DNA from: SZAS-103 sp964640525
GTDB taxonomy: Bacteria; Pseudomonadota; Gammaproteobacteria; Xanthomonadales; Xanthomonadaceae
Assembly (NCBI GenBank): GCA_964640525.1
Contig: CAZXGS010000001.1
Location: 1-64,000, forward strand
DNA: 64,000 nt
Direction: 5' to 3'
The position numbers and the translations under genes were made by a program. The notes under the pieces were generated by a model. That model was not told where the DNA came from, ran no database searches, and worked only from the letters and a program-made list of their open reading frames with translations. This document shows, piece after piece, positions 34,652-43,997 of the stretch. How positions within the stretch are numbered: position 1 is the stretch's first letter; each line of letters opens with the position of its first letter.

Positions 34652-35500
34652 ATGGTTGCGGGCGTACGTCGCGTCGTCGTCGTGGTTGTTGGCGCCATGC
34701 TTGGTCTGGCGCTGGCATCCGGCCACGCGTACCCGACCCGTTGGATCGAGCGGTGGATCGACCGCAATCCGGACGCCTTGTGGACCCTGGTCGATCGCCA
34801 GTGCGTGAAGGACATGCGCGAGCATGGCCGGCCGGCACCCTGCGAGAAGGTCGACCTCGCCGATGGCTACGTCGTCCTCAAGGACCTCTTCGGGCACAGC
34901 CAGATGCTGGTGTTGCCGACCCGCCGGATCGCCGGCATCGAGGCGCCGGCGCTGCTGGAGCCGGGAGCACCGAATTATTGGCAAGACGCATGGGACGCGC
35001 GCAAGGCGGTGGAACGGCGCCTTGGTCGCCCGGTGCCGCGGGAGGCGATGGGTCTGGCGGTCAATTCGGCGCCCGGCAGGACCCAGAATCAACTCCACAT
35101 CCATGTCGATTGCCTGCGCCGTGGCGTCATCGCTGCCTTGCGCATGCATGGTGCGCAGCTCGGTCCGCAATGGTCGGACTTTCCGGTGGCCCTGGCCAGG
35201 CACCGGTATCGCGCCATGCGCCTGTCCGGCGAAAACCTGGGCCGCAACGACCCGTTCAAGCTGCTTGCCGACGCCAACCCCCAGGCGCGCGCCGACATGG
35301 GCCGGCAGACGCTGGTGGTCGCAGGCTTGCGATCCCCGACGGGCGCTCCGGGATTCGTGGTGCTGAGCCGCCAGGCCGACCTGCGGATCGGCGATCTCGG
35401 CCATGGCGAGGAATTGCTGGATCACGCATGCAAGGCGCTCGCTGCGCCGGATTCCAACTCGTCGCCTGCCGCGCGCACGGCGTCGGCGCCGACGCGGTGA
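34652..35500 (+). CDS. cdh: CDP-diacylglycerol diphosphatase
   Basis: A 282-residue exported protein that should hydrolyse CDP-diacylglycerol to phosphatidate and CMP. A signal/anchor with six valines spans about 8-23. The HIT-related catalytic motif is NQLHIHVDCL with H149 and H151. ALWTLVDRQCV, RIAGIEAPALL and AVNSAPGRTQNQLHIH match the Cdh family. Several upstream ATGs are out of register with the signal; 34652 is preferred. It starts 111 bases after the Nudix gene on the same strand. Confidence 0.85.
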   Translation: MVAGVRRVVVVVVGAMLGLALASGHAYPTRWIERWIDRNPDALWTLVDRQCVKDMREHGRPAPCEKVDLADGYVVLKDLFGHSQMLVLPTRRIAGIEAPALLEPGAPNYWQDAWDARKAVERRLGRPVPREAMGLAVNSAPGRTQNQLHIHVDCLRRGVIAALRMHGAQLGPQWSDFPVALARHRYRAMRLSGENLGRNDPFKLLADANPQARADMGRQTLVVAGLRSPTGAPGFVVLSRQADLRIGDLGHGEELLDHACKALAAPDSNSSPAARTASAPTR

Positions 35501-35605
35501 ACATCCCAGCAGTGCCGGCCGCGAGCCGATCCGCGGGACAGGGCAGGGCACTCGGCCGTTGCGAGCGCACATTCCCGCCTTTGACAGGCGCTGCCCGTTC
35601 CACGT

Positions 35606-36460
35606 TCAGGGCTTGACGAACTTCAGCGTCATCCGATCCGACTCGCCGATCGCCTGCATTTTCGCGTGCTCGGCTTCCGGCCCGGCCAGGCTCGGCGGCA
35701 GGCGATGGATGTTGATGTCGCCGGGGTCGTTCGGGTTGGCGTTGATCTGCGACACCGCGGCAAGCCGGAAGCCGGTCTTCAGGCCCAGTTCGATCAGGTA
35801 GTCCTCGGGCAAGCGATGCAGCTTCTTCGAACTATCCTGCGCGTTCGCGGACGCCCGCGCGCGATGTTCGGTGACCCCGAACACGCCGCCGGGCTTGAGC
35901 ACGTCGAAGGCTGCTTTGAACACCTTTGCCAAGGTGTCGGGGTCGTGGTTGAGCCAGTCGTGGGTGTTGCGGAAGGTCAGCACCATGTCGGCAGAGCCGG
36001 CCGGGCCGAGCTTCACCTGGGCGGGCGGCGCAAACGGGATCAGGGGCCCGACATGCCCGAACACCGCCGGATTGGAATCGAGCCGGGCCTGGAACGCGGT
36101 GGCCATCTTCGCCATGAACGGACTCTTGCTGTCCTTGGGCGCGGTCGCCTCGACCAGATGACCGTGCGCATACAGGAAGGGTGCCAAGATGTCGGTGTAC
36201 CAGCCGCCGCCGGGAGAAATCTCGACGACGGTCATGTCTGGCCGAATGCCGAAGAATTCCAGCGTTTCCACCGGATGCCGGTATCGGTCGCGTTCCGCAT
36301 TGGCGGGCGTGCGCCACGAACCTGCGGCGGCTTCCCGCAGCATTGTTGCCGTGTCACCGCCCGCGATCGGCCCCGCATCTGCCGCCCATGCGGCTGGCGC
36401 CAGCGCCAGGGCGCCGACACAGGCCATCGCGGCCATCACATTTCTGGCTGCCTGGAACAT
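35606..36460 (-). CDS. Periplasmic SAM-methyltransferase-fold protein (COG4798-like)
   Basis: A 284-residue protein with a clear Sec signal peptide (MACVGALALAPAAWA) and then a methyltransferase fold: VVEISPGGGWYTDILAPFL (motif I, G-G-G) and a late VLKPGGVFGVTEHRA. The HPVETLEFFGIRPDMTVVEI stretch is typical of the predicted methyltransferase group COG4798. Export of a SAM-fold enzyme is odd, because SAM is not known to occur freely in the periplasm; the fold may have a new role. It is convergent with cdh and divergent from the SET gene. Confidence 0.8.
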   Translation of the reverse strand: MFQAARNVMAAMACVGALALAPAAWAADAGPIAGGDTATMLREAAAGSWRTPANAERDRYRHPVETLEFFGIRPDMTVVEISPGGGWYTDILAPFLYAHGHLVEATAPKDSKSPFMAKMATAFQARLDSNPAVFGHVGPLIPFAPPAQVKLGPAGSADMVLTFRNTHDWLNHDPDTLAKVFKAAFDVLKPGGVFGVTEHRARASANAQDSSKKLHRLPEDYLIELGLKTGFRLAAVSQINANPNDPGDINIHRLPPSLAGPEAEHAKMQAIGESDRMTLKFVKP

Positions 36461-36611
36461 CGCAAGTTTCCTCGTGGACGTGAAACGGCCAGTGTACGCC
36501 AGGCCACGAGGCACGGATGGCGCGTAGCGCGATGCCGCGCAGGCCGGCGCCGCAACGGGCTTGCCTTGCCCCCGTGAACGGCGACAATGCGCCTCTTTCG
36601 GCGAGGTGCGC

Positions 36612-37091
36612 ATGGCCCGCAAGATCCAGGTACGGCATTCGAAGATCCACGGCAACGGCATGTTCGCCGTCGCCGACATCCCCGCCGGCACTCGCCTGAT
36701 CGAATACGAAGGCCGGCGCATGACCCATCGCCAGGCCGACCGCTTGTACGACGGCTGCACCGAGACCGGCCACACCTTCCTGTTCACCCTCAACGACACG
36801 TACATCATCGACGCCAACGTCGATGGCAACGACGCGCGCTGGATCAACCACGGTTGCGACCCGAACTGCGAGGCGGTGCTGGAGGAATACGAGGGCGCCG
36901 ACCGCCGCCGCGACCGGGTGTTCATCGAGGCCAAGCGTGCGATCCGCGCCGGCGAGGAGCTGACCTACAACTACGGCATCACCCTGGAGGAGCGGCAGAC
37001 GCCGCGGTTGAAGGCGATCTGGGGTTGTCGTTGTGGATCGCCCAAGTGCACCGGGACGATGTTGCAGCCCAAGCGCGCGCGCAGGTCGTGA
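36612..37091 (+). CDS. SET-domain protein-lysine methyltransferase-like protein
   Basis: A 159-residue protein that is a complete SET domain plus post-SET: KIHGNGMFAVADIPAGTRLIEYEG, RWINHGCDPNCEA (N79-H80, the SAM-binding NHxC), GEELTYNYG with the catalytic tyrosine region (119-121), and a zinc-binding post-SET CRCGSPKCTG (C139, C141, C146, with C82 as possible fourth ligand). Such proteins methylate lysines in eukaryotic histones; bacterial versions occur sporadically and their targets are mostly unknown. The start at 36612 is chosen because the conserved domain begins eight residues later. Confidence 0.9.
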   Translation: MARKIQVRHSKIHGNGMFAVADIPAGTRLIEYEGRRMTHRQADRLYDGCTETGHTFLFTLNDTYIIDANVDGNDARWINHGCDPNCEAVLEEYEGADRRRDRVFIEAKRAIRAGEELTYNYGITLEERQTPRLKAIWGCRCGSPKCTGTMLQPKRARRS

Positions 37092-37152
37092 TGTGGATCG
37101 GCACGCAACCGATGCAACTGACGCAAGCGGCGTGGCGCCATCCCGATTCGGC

Positions 37153-37740
37153 CTATTCACCCCCGTTCGCGGGCGGTGATGGCATCGCTCCGACGCGTCG
37201 CCAAGGCAGCATCCGCAACAGCGTGTCGTCGCGCATGATGTAGTGATGGAACAAGGCGGCCATGGCATGCAGGCCGATCAGGTAATAGCCGAGCGTGCCA
37301 ATGGTTTCGTGGATCTCTTCGAGTTGATGCCCCAGCGCGCGATCGGCAGCGAGCATCGCCGGCAACGGCAATCCGGGCAAGCCGACCGGCTTGCCTTGCG
37401 CGCTGAGGGTGGCCCACCCCAGCAGCGGCATGCCGAGCAGGAAAAGGTACAACGCCAGATGCACCGTCTTGGCCGCGATCTGCTGCAAACGCGGCGGGGT
37501 TGGCGAGATCGCCGGGGGACGGTGTGCCAGCAGCACGGCGACGCGGATGAACACCAATGCCAACACCACTAGACCCAGGATGTTGTGCCAGTCCTTCATC
37601 GTCTCGCGCGGATCGCTGCCGCGTGGAAAAAGACCGCGCAGCTCGATGACTGCATACAGCGCGATCATCAGCAACAAGGTGAGCCAGTGCACGCCGATCG
37701 AAAGGCTGGAAAAGCGTTCGTTGTCGGTTGATGCGCGCAT
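37153..37740 (-). CDS. Cytochrome b561 family membrane protein
   Basis: A 195-residue, four-helix di-haem b protein of the inner membrane. The candidate haem ligands lie in SIGVHWLTLLL (helix 1), WHNILGLVV (helix 2), KTVHLALYLFL (helix 3) and GLHAMAALFHHYIM (helix 4). E. coli CybB-type proteins pass electrons from quinol to an acceptor, for example oxidising ubiquinol by superoxide. The start at 37740 gives a short cytoplasmic N-terminus; the longer frame adds non-conserved residues. Confidence 0.92.
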   Translation of the reverse strand: MRASTDNERFSSLSIGVHWLTLLLMIALYAVIELRGLFPRGSDPRETMKDWHNILGLVVLALVFIRVAVLLAHRPPAISPTPPRLQQIAAKTVHLALYLFLLGMPLLGWATLSAQGKPVGLPGLPLPAMLAADRALGHQLEEIHETIGTLGYYLIGLHAMAALFHHYIMRDDTLLRMLPWRRVGAMPSPPANGGE

Positions 37741-37929
37741 GCCGTGAGACTTCCTGGAGGCGAAAGGCGATGGTTTCCGGTGGTCTGCCATTTCGGGCGG
37801 ATGCGCCGAACCGCCTGTGGCTCGCATCTGATCCTGCACGAAACGCAGATCGCGGTTTTGATATGGGTCAAGGCTGCCGCTGCTTCTGGCGCGCGACACG
37901 CATCGAGGATGTTGCCTCGCGGTGGCGTG

Positions 37930-39321
37930 TTACCCGCCGCGCGCGCGCCACCCGGCCTTTTCCAGTGCTGCACGCAGGGGTTGCAGGGACGTTCCGTAGC
38001 GCGGCGCCCGCGCGGTGTCGGTACGCAGGGGTTGTCGCACCTGCAATGCGCTGAAGGTGCGCACGACGCGATCGGATTCGTGAAAGGCCAGGCAGGCCGG
38101 ATCGAACGGCAGGCCGAGGAAGCCGCACAGGACACGGGTGACACCTTCCGGGTCGCGCTGAAACGCCTCGTGGTCGTGTTCGTGGAAGTGCTCGGCGTGG
38201 ACGCTTCGCCACAGCCGGCTGGTGCGGTCGTACTCGCGCCAGTACGCGGCCAGTTCGTCGAGGTCGTAGCTGAAGTGATTGCCGAAGGCGAACAACTGCC
38301 GAAAGCAGGCCAGACAGGTCTCCAGCGGGTCGCGGCGACAATCGACGACGCGCGCGCCGGGCAGCATCGCCAGCGCCGCACCGACCAGCGGCCAGTTGTC
38401 CAGGCCCTTGTCGGTGAATCGCGGCTTGTGTTGGCGCCAGCGCGCGGTCCGCGTCAGGTAGTCCTCGCCCAGGCGGTGCCAGTCCGCCGGCGTGGCCTGC
38501 CCAACCCAGGCCGGAAACGGCTGCCGACGGCGATTCGTCTCGGCCATCAGCACCGCGTCCAGGTCGGGCAGCTCGCCTGCGCCTTCCACCTGCGGATGCA
38601 TGGACAGGACCTGTTCGGTCAGCGTGGTGCCCGAGCGCGGCATTCCGATCAAAAAGATCACTTCGTGGCCCAGACGCGGGTCGTCGGCGACGGTGACTGG
38701 CTGCGAGAAGGTATCGATGAGGGCATCAATCCTGTGGCGGAAATCCACGGCATCCCACGGTGCATGGCGGCGCGCCAGACGATTGGCCTGGACCAGGGTC
38801 GTGAACGCCGATCGGTACAGGCCCTGGTCTTCGAGCGCCGTGCTCAGGGCGTAACCGAGAAATACCCGGTCGGCATCGCTCGCCGCGGGATCGGCGTGGA
38901 GGCGGCGCACCGCCTCCATGTCCGTTGCCGACAGCGGCAAGGTCTTGATGTTGGCGATCTGGAACCAGCTCCGCGCCGCGTGCCGGCGATCGCCAAGGCA
39001 GGCGCGATAACAGGCGAGCGCGCCCTGCGCATCGCCCAGGTTCTTGAGCACGTCGCCGAGCGCGCTGCGTGCGGCGGTGAGGCCCGGATCGCAGGCCAGC
39101 GCGCGTTCGAAGGCGGGCTTGGCCTCGCGTGGGCGGGCGTCGGCGCACAACGCCTCGCCCAGCGCCTGCCACAGCCGGGCATCCTGCGGATGCGCCGCGC
39201 AAGCCTCGTCGAGCCGTCGCAGTGCTGCGGCCAGCTCGCCACGCTGGCGCAGGGCTTGCGCGTTGGCGAGCAGCGTATCGGCGGCGGGACGCGCGGGGTC
39301 GGAGGGACGATTGGATGGCAC
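37930..39321 (-). CDS. TPR-sulfotransferase
   Basis: A 463-residue protein. The N-terminal third has two to three tetratricopeptide repeats (about 15-120, for example ALGDVLKNLGDAQGALACYRACL). The rest is a PAPS-dependent sulfotransferase domain: the 5-prime-phosphosulfate loop is FLIGMPRSGTTLTEQVLSMHPQ, and the 3-prime-phosphate site is VVDCRRDPLETCLACF. Such proteins occur in many Xanthomonadales, and the acceptor (peptide, glycan or small molecule) is unknown. It is not in an operon with sulfate-activation genes. Confidence 0.9.
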   Translation of the reverse strand: MPSNRPSDPARPAADTLLANAQALRQRGELAAALRRLDEACAAHPQDARLWQALGEALCADARPREAKPAFERALACDPGLTAARSALGDVLKNLGDAQGALACYRACLGDRRHAARSWFQIANIKTLPLSATDMEAVRRLHADPAASDADRVFLGYALSTALEDQGLYRSAFTTLVQANRLARRHAPWDAVDFRHRIDALIDTFSQPVTVADDPRLGHEVIFLIGMPRSGTTLTEQVLSMHPQVEGAGELPDLDAVLMAETNRRRQPFPAWVGQATPADWHRLGEDYLTRTARWRQHKPRFTDKGLDNWPLVGAALAMLPGARVVDCRRDPLETCLACFRQLFAFGNHFSYDLDELAAYWREYDRTSRLWRSVHAEHFHEHDHEAFQRDPEGVTRVLCGFLGLPFDPACLAFHESDRVVRTFSALQVRQPLRTDTARAPRYGTSLQPLRAALEKAGWRARGG

Positions 39322-39733
39322 GGGCGGGGCGGCGGAATCGGCCGGGACTTGCGCATTGTCGCAAAGTCGGTGATCGACTCGATGCGAGACGGGGCACGCA
39401 AAAGCGCGGATGTTCTGGATGCTCCGAGGTCATCATCGTGGCGGAGGGAAGTACGATTGAACGGCGCAGCCGGTGATCCGGCGAATGCAATGGTTGGATG
39501 AATCAGGGCGCTGGATGACCAGCCTTCGGCTGTTGTGAAGCGCTTCCCGCTTTCGCGGGGATGACGGCAAAAGCACAGATCCCCCTGGTGGTCGCGTGCA
39601 TGGCGCGCTCCTGCTGAGCCGCTTTCGCGGGGAGGACGGCAAAAGCGCAGATCCCCCCCCATTTCGCGCACTGGATTTGTTGCAGCGCAGCATGCGCCGG
39701 TGCTAGCATGGCGGTCTGACCGGAGGAGCTTGC
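39322..39733. repeat. 412-base spacer with a duplicated 39-base repeat
   Basis: CCGCTTTCGCGGGGATGACG... at 39547-39585 recurs at 39619-39657 with two mismatches, 72 bases apart; both end GGCAAAAGC(A/G)CAGATCCCCC. Each contains a short CCGC-TTTC-GCGG hairpin. Similar hairpins (CCGGCGCAAGCCGG) occur after phaE near 40778-40791. There is no ORF with coding character. The distal end carries GGAGGAG before the phaE ATG. Confidence 0.75.
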
Positions 39734-40765
39734 ATGAACGCCCAAAACGATGGCTGGAGCAAGGATTTCGAGGCGCTCTCGCGCCAGTACTGGAACGCAT
39801 GGAGCGAGGTGACCCGGCAGGCCGGGACCGGGAACGGGATGGCCGGCTGGAAGGACGCGCTCGAACTGTGGGCGCCGTGGGCGAAGGACGGTCGCGCGCA
39901 GACCGACGAAACCGTCAGCCGCATGAATCAGCTCACCGGCGAATGGTTCGGCAAGATGCAGGACCTGGCCAAGACCCTGGCCGGGCAGGCGGCCTCGCCG
40001 GCCGACATCGCGGCCGAGTGGAAGCGCGCGCTGGGCATCGAGAATAATCCGTTCGTCGGCATGTTCCAGAACATGACCGGACCGGATGCGCACGGCCTGG
40101 ATCACCTGTTCCAGCAATCCGGCCCGTGGCTGGACGCGATGCGCGGCAATCTCGGCGGCTTGTTCAACATGCCGACCTTCGGCTTGACCCGCGAGCATCA
40201 GGAGCGCTGGCAGGATCTGGCCAAGGCGCAGATGGAATACCAGCAGGCGATCCACGGCTACAACGCGCAGTTGTTCGAATGCGGGCAGAAGGCGTTCGCC
40301 CGCTTCGAGGACAAGCTGGCCGAGCGCAGCGAGCCGGGCCGGCAGGTCGATTCGGCGCGCGCGCTGTTCGACCTGTGGATCGACGCCGCCGAGGAAGCCT
40401 GGGCCGAGGTCGCGCTGACCCCGGAGTTCCGCAAGGCCTATGGCGACCTGGTGAACGCGCAGAGCCGCGTGCGTTTGGGGCTGCAGGGTGAAGTCGAGCG
40501 CAGCAGCGCGCAGCTGGGCATGCCGACCCGCACCGAGGTCAATTCCAGCCACCGCAAGGTGACCCAACTCGAGCGCGAACTGCGTGAGCTGAAGGCACGG
40601 CTTGCCGCGGTCGAAGCACACGCCGCCAAGCCGGCGCCGAGCGTGCACGTCGAGGCGGTGGTCAAGCCGGCGCCGGTGCCGCCGCCGGCCGTCAAGGCCA
40701 GCGCGAAGCCAGCCGCCAAGCCCGCCGCCAAGCGTGCCGCGCCGAGCGCGCGCCGCGGCAAATAA
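39734..40765 (+). CDS. phaE: Class III PHA synthase subunit PhaE
   Basis: A 343-residue mainly helical protein that is the non-catalytic partner of PhaC in class III polyhydroxyalkanoate synthases. The family stretches LFNMPTFGLTREHQERWQ, FVGMFQNM and DLWIDAAEEAWAEVALTPEFRKAYGDLVNAQSR are clear. A coiled coil follows (HRKVTQLERELRELKARLAAVE), then an unusual 55-residue Ala/Pro/Lys-rich tail resembling histone H1 or PhaF-like tails. GGAGGAG lies seven bases upstream. phaC follows 118 bases downstream. Confidence 0.93.
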   Translation: MNAQNDGWSKDFEALSRQYWNAWSEVTRQAGTGNGMAGWKDALELWAPWAKDGRAQTDETVSRMNQLTGEWFGKMQDLAKTLAGQAASPADIAAEWKRALGIENNPFVGMFQNMTGPDAHGLDHLFQQSGPWLDAMRGNLGGLFNMPTFGLTREHQERWQDLAKAQMEYQQAIHGYNAQLFECGQKAFARFEDKLAERSEPGRQVDSARALFDLWIDAAEEAWAEVALTPEFRKAYGDLVNAQSRVRLGLQGEVERSSAQLGMPTRTEVNSSHRKVTQLERELRELKARLAAVEAHAAKPAPSVHVEAVVKPAPVPPPAVKASAKPAAKPAAKRAAPSARRGK

Positions 40766-40883
40766 GCTGCGTCGACCCGGCGCAAGCCGGGTTCCACTCC
40801 ATCCCCCAGCGTTCGTCGCCAGCGATACAGGTTTCCGGCCTGCGCCGGCATGACGAACCCGGCAGCCCACGAGGACATCCCGC

Positions 40884-41954
40884 ATGTACGGACCGCTCAA
40901 CCTTTCCCCCGACAAGCTCGCCCACGAGGCGCAGTCGCTGCAGCGCAAGCTGGTGTCCGGCGCGACGACTCTGCGCGAACTGGACGAGGTCCATTACGGC
41001 TGCACCGACAAGGAAGCCGTGTATACCGACGGCAAGCTGGTGCTGTACCGCTTCAAGGGCGAGAAAGCGCCGACCGCCAGGGTGCCGCTGCTGATCTGCT
41101 ACGCGCTGGTCAACCGCCCGTACATGGTGGACCTGCAGGCCGACCGCTCGATCGTCAAGCAACTGCTGGCGATGGGCGAGGATGTGTACATCATCGACTG
41201 GGGCTACCCGGACCTGTCCGACCGGTACCTCGACCTGACCGATTACATCGAGCGCTTCCTCGGCGGCTGCGTGGATTTCCTGCGCGCACGCTTCGAACTC
41301 GACAAGATCAACTTGCTGGGCATCTGCCAGGGCGGCGCGTTCTCGCTGTGCTACGCCAGCCTGCACCCGGACAAGATCGCCAACTTGGTGACGATGGTGA
41401 CGCCGGTGGATTTCCACACCGACGACAACATGCTCGCGCACTGGACCCGCGGGATGGACGTGGACGCGTTCGTGGATGGCCTGGGCAACGTCCCGGCCGA
41501 CCTGATGAACTATTGTTACCTGACCTTGAAGCCGTTCCGCCTGAACGTGCAGAAGTACGTCGGCCTGACCGACATCCTCGACGACAAGCATGCGCTGGAA
41601 GACTTCCTGCGCATGGAGAAGTGGATCTTCGACTCGCCCGACCAGGCCGGTGAGGCGTTCCGCCAGTTCATCAAGCAGTTCTACCAGGGCAATGGGTTCG
41701 TCGATGGCGGCATCGTCATCGGCGGTCGCGAGGTGGCGTTGAAGAACGTCACCATGCCGGTGCTCAACGTGTTCGCCGAGCAGGATCATCTGGTGCCGCC
41801 GAGCGCCTCGCGCCCGCTCAAGCAACTGGCAGGGACGAAGGACTACAGCGAGCTGTCGTTCAAGGGCGGCCACATCGGCATCTACGTTTCCGGCCGCGCC
41901 CAGCGCGAGGTGCCCAGCGCGATCCACGACTGGCTGGCCAAGCGCTCCTGGTAA
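40884..41954 (+). CDS. phaC: Class III polyhydroxyalkanoate synthase, catalytic subunit
   Basis: A 356-residue alpha/beta-hydrolase that polymerises (R)-3-hydroxyacyl-CoA, mainly hydroxybutyryl-CoA. The lipase-like box is GICQGG with nucleophile C148; the partners are D301 (AEQDHLVPP) and H330 (KGGHIG), one residue off the Allochromatium numbering (C149, D302, H331). The short length compared with class I PhaC (about 590) plus the upstream phaE define class III. The substrate is supplied by PhaB at 5.6 kb and the thiolase at the left edge. Confidence 0.96.
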   Translation: MYGPLNLSPDKLAHEAQSLQRKLVSGATTLRELDEVHYGCTDKEAVYTDGKLVLYRFKGEKAPTARVPLLICYALVNRPYMVDLQADRSIVKQLLAMGEDVYIIDWGYPDLSDRYLDLTDYIERFLGGCVDFLRARFELDKINLLGICQGGAFSLCYASLHPDKIANLVTMVTPVDFHTDDNMLAHWTRGMDVDAFVDGLGNVPADLMNYCYLTLKPFRLNVQKYVGLTDILDDKHALEDFLRMEKWIFDSPDQAGEAFRQFIKQFYQGNGFVDGGIVIGGREVALKNVTMPVLNVFAEQDHLVPPSASRPLKQLAGTKDYSELSFKGGHIGIYVSGRAQREVPSAIHDWLAKRSW

Positions 41955-42123
41955 CCATTCAGGCGTCATGATCGGGCGGTTGAGCCCAATTTCGTCACGA
42001 TCGCAGAACCGGTTTCGCGCCAGACGAGTGGCATGAGTGTCGGTGCGCCCTGCCTGCGCGCGAATCCGCGAAACGCGAGAGGCGATTGCGAGTGACGTGG
42101 CCCAAGTTGACTGGACGTTGTCA

Positions 42124-43997
42124 ATGCCAAGAATCGCACATCGGCGTGAAATTGATGGGCTGCGCGCGATTGCCATACTCGCCGTCGTTCTTTATCACGC
42201 CGTGGGGTGGCCATCTGCCGGGTTCGTTGGCGTTGACATCTTTTTCGCGATTTCCGGCTATCTGATCACCCGACTGCTGCTGCGGGAACATGCGACGACT
42301 GGGCGAATCGACTTGGTCGCCTTCTACGCACGACGCGTGAGACGCATCCTCCCTGCGGTTCTCGTGGTGATCGTCGCCGTGCTCGGCATGGCGTCGCTGC
42401 TGTCTCCGGATGAGCAGATTCGTGCAGTCGATTCGGCGATTTCCGCTGCATTGTTCAGCGCCAACTTTTTTTTCGAGTTCACCACGGGTGGCTACTTCGA
42501 TCCGTCCGTGGACAGCATGCCGTTGATGCATGTGTGGTCGCTTGCAGTGGAAGAGCAATTCTATCTGGTGTGGCCGGCGCTGCTGATCGCGATCCTGGCA
42601 TGGCGACCCAAACGCATTCGCGTGATCATCGCAACCCTTGGGTTGTGCTCGTTCATGCTGGCGGAGATCGCATTGCATACGATCCCTCACGCTGCGTTCT
42701 ACCAGATGCCGCCACGATTCTGGGAGATGGCCGCTGGTGGGTTCATCGCCGCATCGCCGTCTTCCGGAAGACGGGTTCGGTGGTGGGTCTCGACCGTGTC
42801 GCTATGCGTAGTTCTTGCAGCGTGCGCGTTTTCGTTTGTTGAATTTCCAGCGAGCGGGGCATTGCCGGTCGTCGTTGCCACGTCCGTACTGCTCTGGGCG
42901 ATACATCGGGAGAGCGACCTGGGCTGGGTGGGCGCATTCCTGTGTTCCAAGCCGATGGTCGGCATTGGCCTTGTATCCTATTCGTTTTATCTATGGCACT
43001 GGCCGTTGCTGGCGTTCTACCGCGCGACCACCATTGGCACTGGGTCACCGCAAGTACGGATCGTCCTGTGTGGCGTCGCATTGATCGTCGCCGCTGTTTC
43101 CTGGCGTTACATCGAAACCCCGTTTCGACGCTTGCGGCCACGCGGGCGACTATTTGCGGCCGGTGCTGCATGCTCCGTGGCACTGGCCGGTGCTGTGGGG
43201 TGGTGGGGTAGCACCTTGCGGCAGGAGTTCGCCGCAATGCCGCATGACAATCCGTTGGCCGTCAAAGCGGAAAACGACCTGCCGCCCGGGTGGAGACGTT
43301 GCCACTACCAGGTTTACAGCACGGACTTTCCGCGCCCCGGTTGCGAGACGATCCCCGGCAAAAAGGCGAGCATCGTGTTGTGGGGCGATTCGATGGCGAT
43401 GACGTGGAGCCCACTCATCAAGGAAATGGGGCATCGCCTGAGGAGCCCGCCGCATACAAATGCCGCGACTGGAATAGTCGCGTTCTGGAGCAAGCGCGAA
43501 CCGCAGACGTGGTCGTCATCGTGGCATTCTGGAGCAACAATGGACTGTCCGGCAGTGGCCTGTCGGATCCAGCATTGTTCCGCGCCACGTTGCTGGCGCT
43601 AGCGTCGCATGTGAAGCGCATCATCGTGATCGGCGCAACCCCCGTCATGCATGATCGAGTCGCGCAATGCATTCGATTGAATGCGGTGGACAAGTGTGCA
43701 GTTTCTCGCCACGAGTTCGATGCCGTCGCGTCGGTCGTGACGGGCTACCTGCATTCGGCCGCAAGGGGCCTGTCCAACGTGGAATTCATGGATCCCACGA
43801 ATTTCTTCTGCACCGGAACGACCTGTCCCGCAATCAGGAACGGAATTCCGCTGTATTACGACTCGCACCATATTTCATATTCGGCAGCTTCTGCTTACGC
43901 GGCCCAGTGTGTGCGTGGCACGGGCCCCTTGGGGCCGTGTGCTGCTGCATCCACGACCGGCAAGGCAGGCGCGCCGGCTGATCGGGGCGTGCCATGA
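42124..43997 (+). pseudogene. OafA-like acyltransferase 3 / SGNH protein, frameshifted
   Basis: The first frame (from 42124) encodes a complete acyltransferase 3 membrane domain: HRREIDGLRAIAILAVVLYH, SGYLITRLLL, MHVWSLAVEEQFYLVWP and YIETPFRRLRP, then the start of a periplasmic SGNH domain (IVLWGDSMAMTWSPLIKEMGHRL). After about 43440 the sequence becomes non-homologous. The rest of the SGNH domain (YKCRDWNSRVLEQARTADVVVI through YDSHHISYSAA) lies in another frame that ends at 43997. About 30 expected residues between the two are missing, suggesting a deletion plus frameshift, or an assembly error. Intact homologues O-acetylate surface glycans. The gene looks AT-richer than its neighbours. 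Confidence 0.8.
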
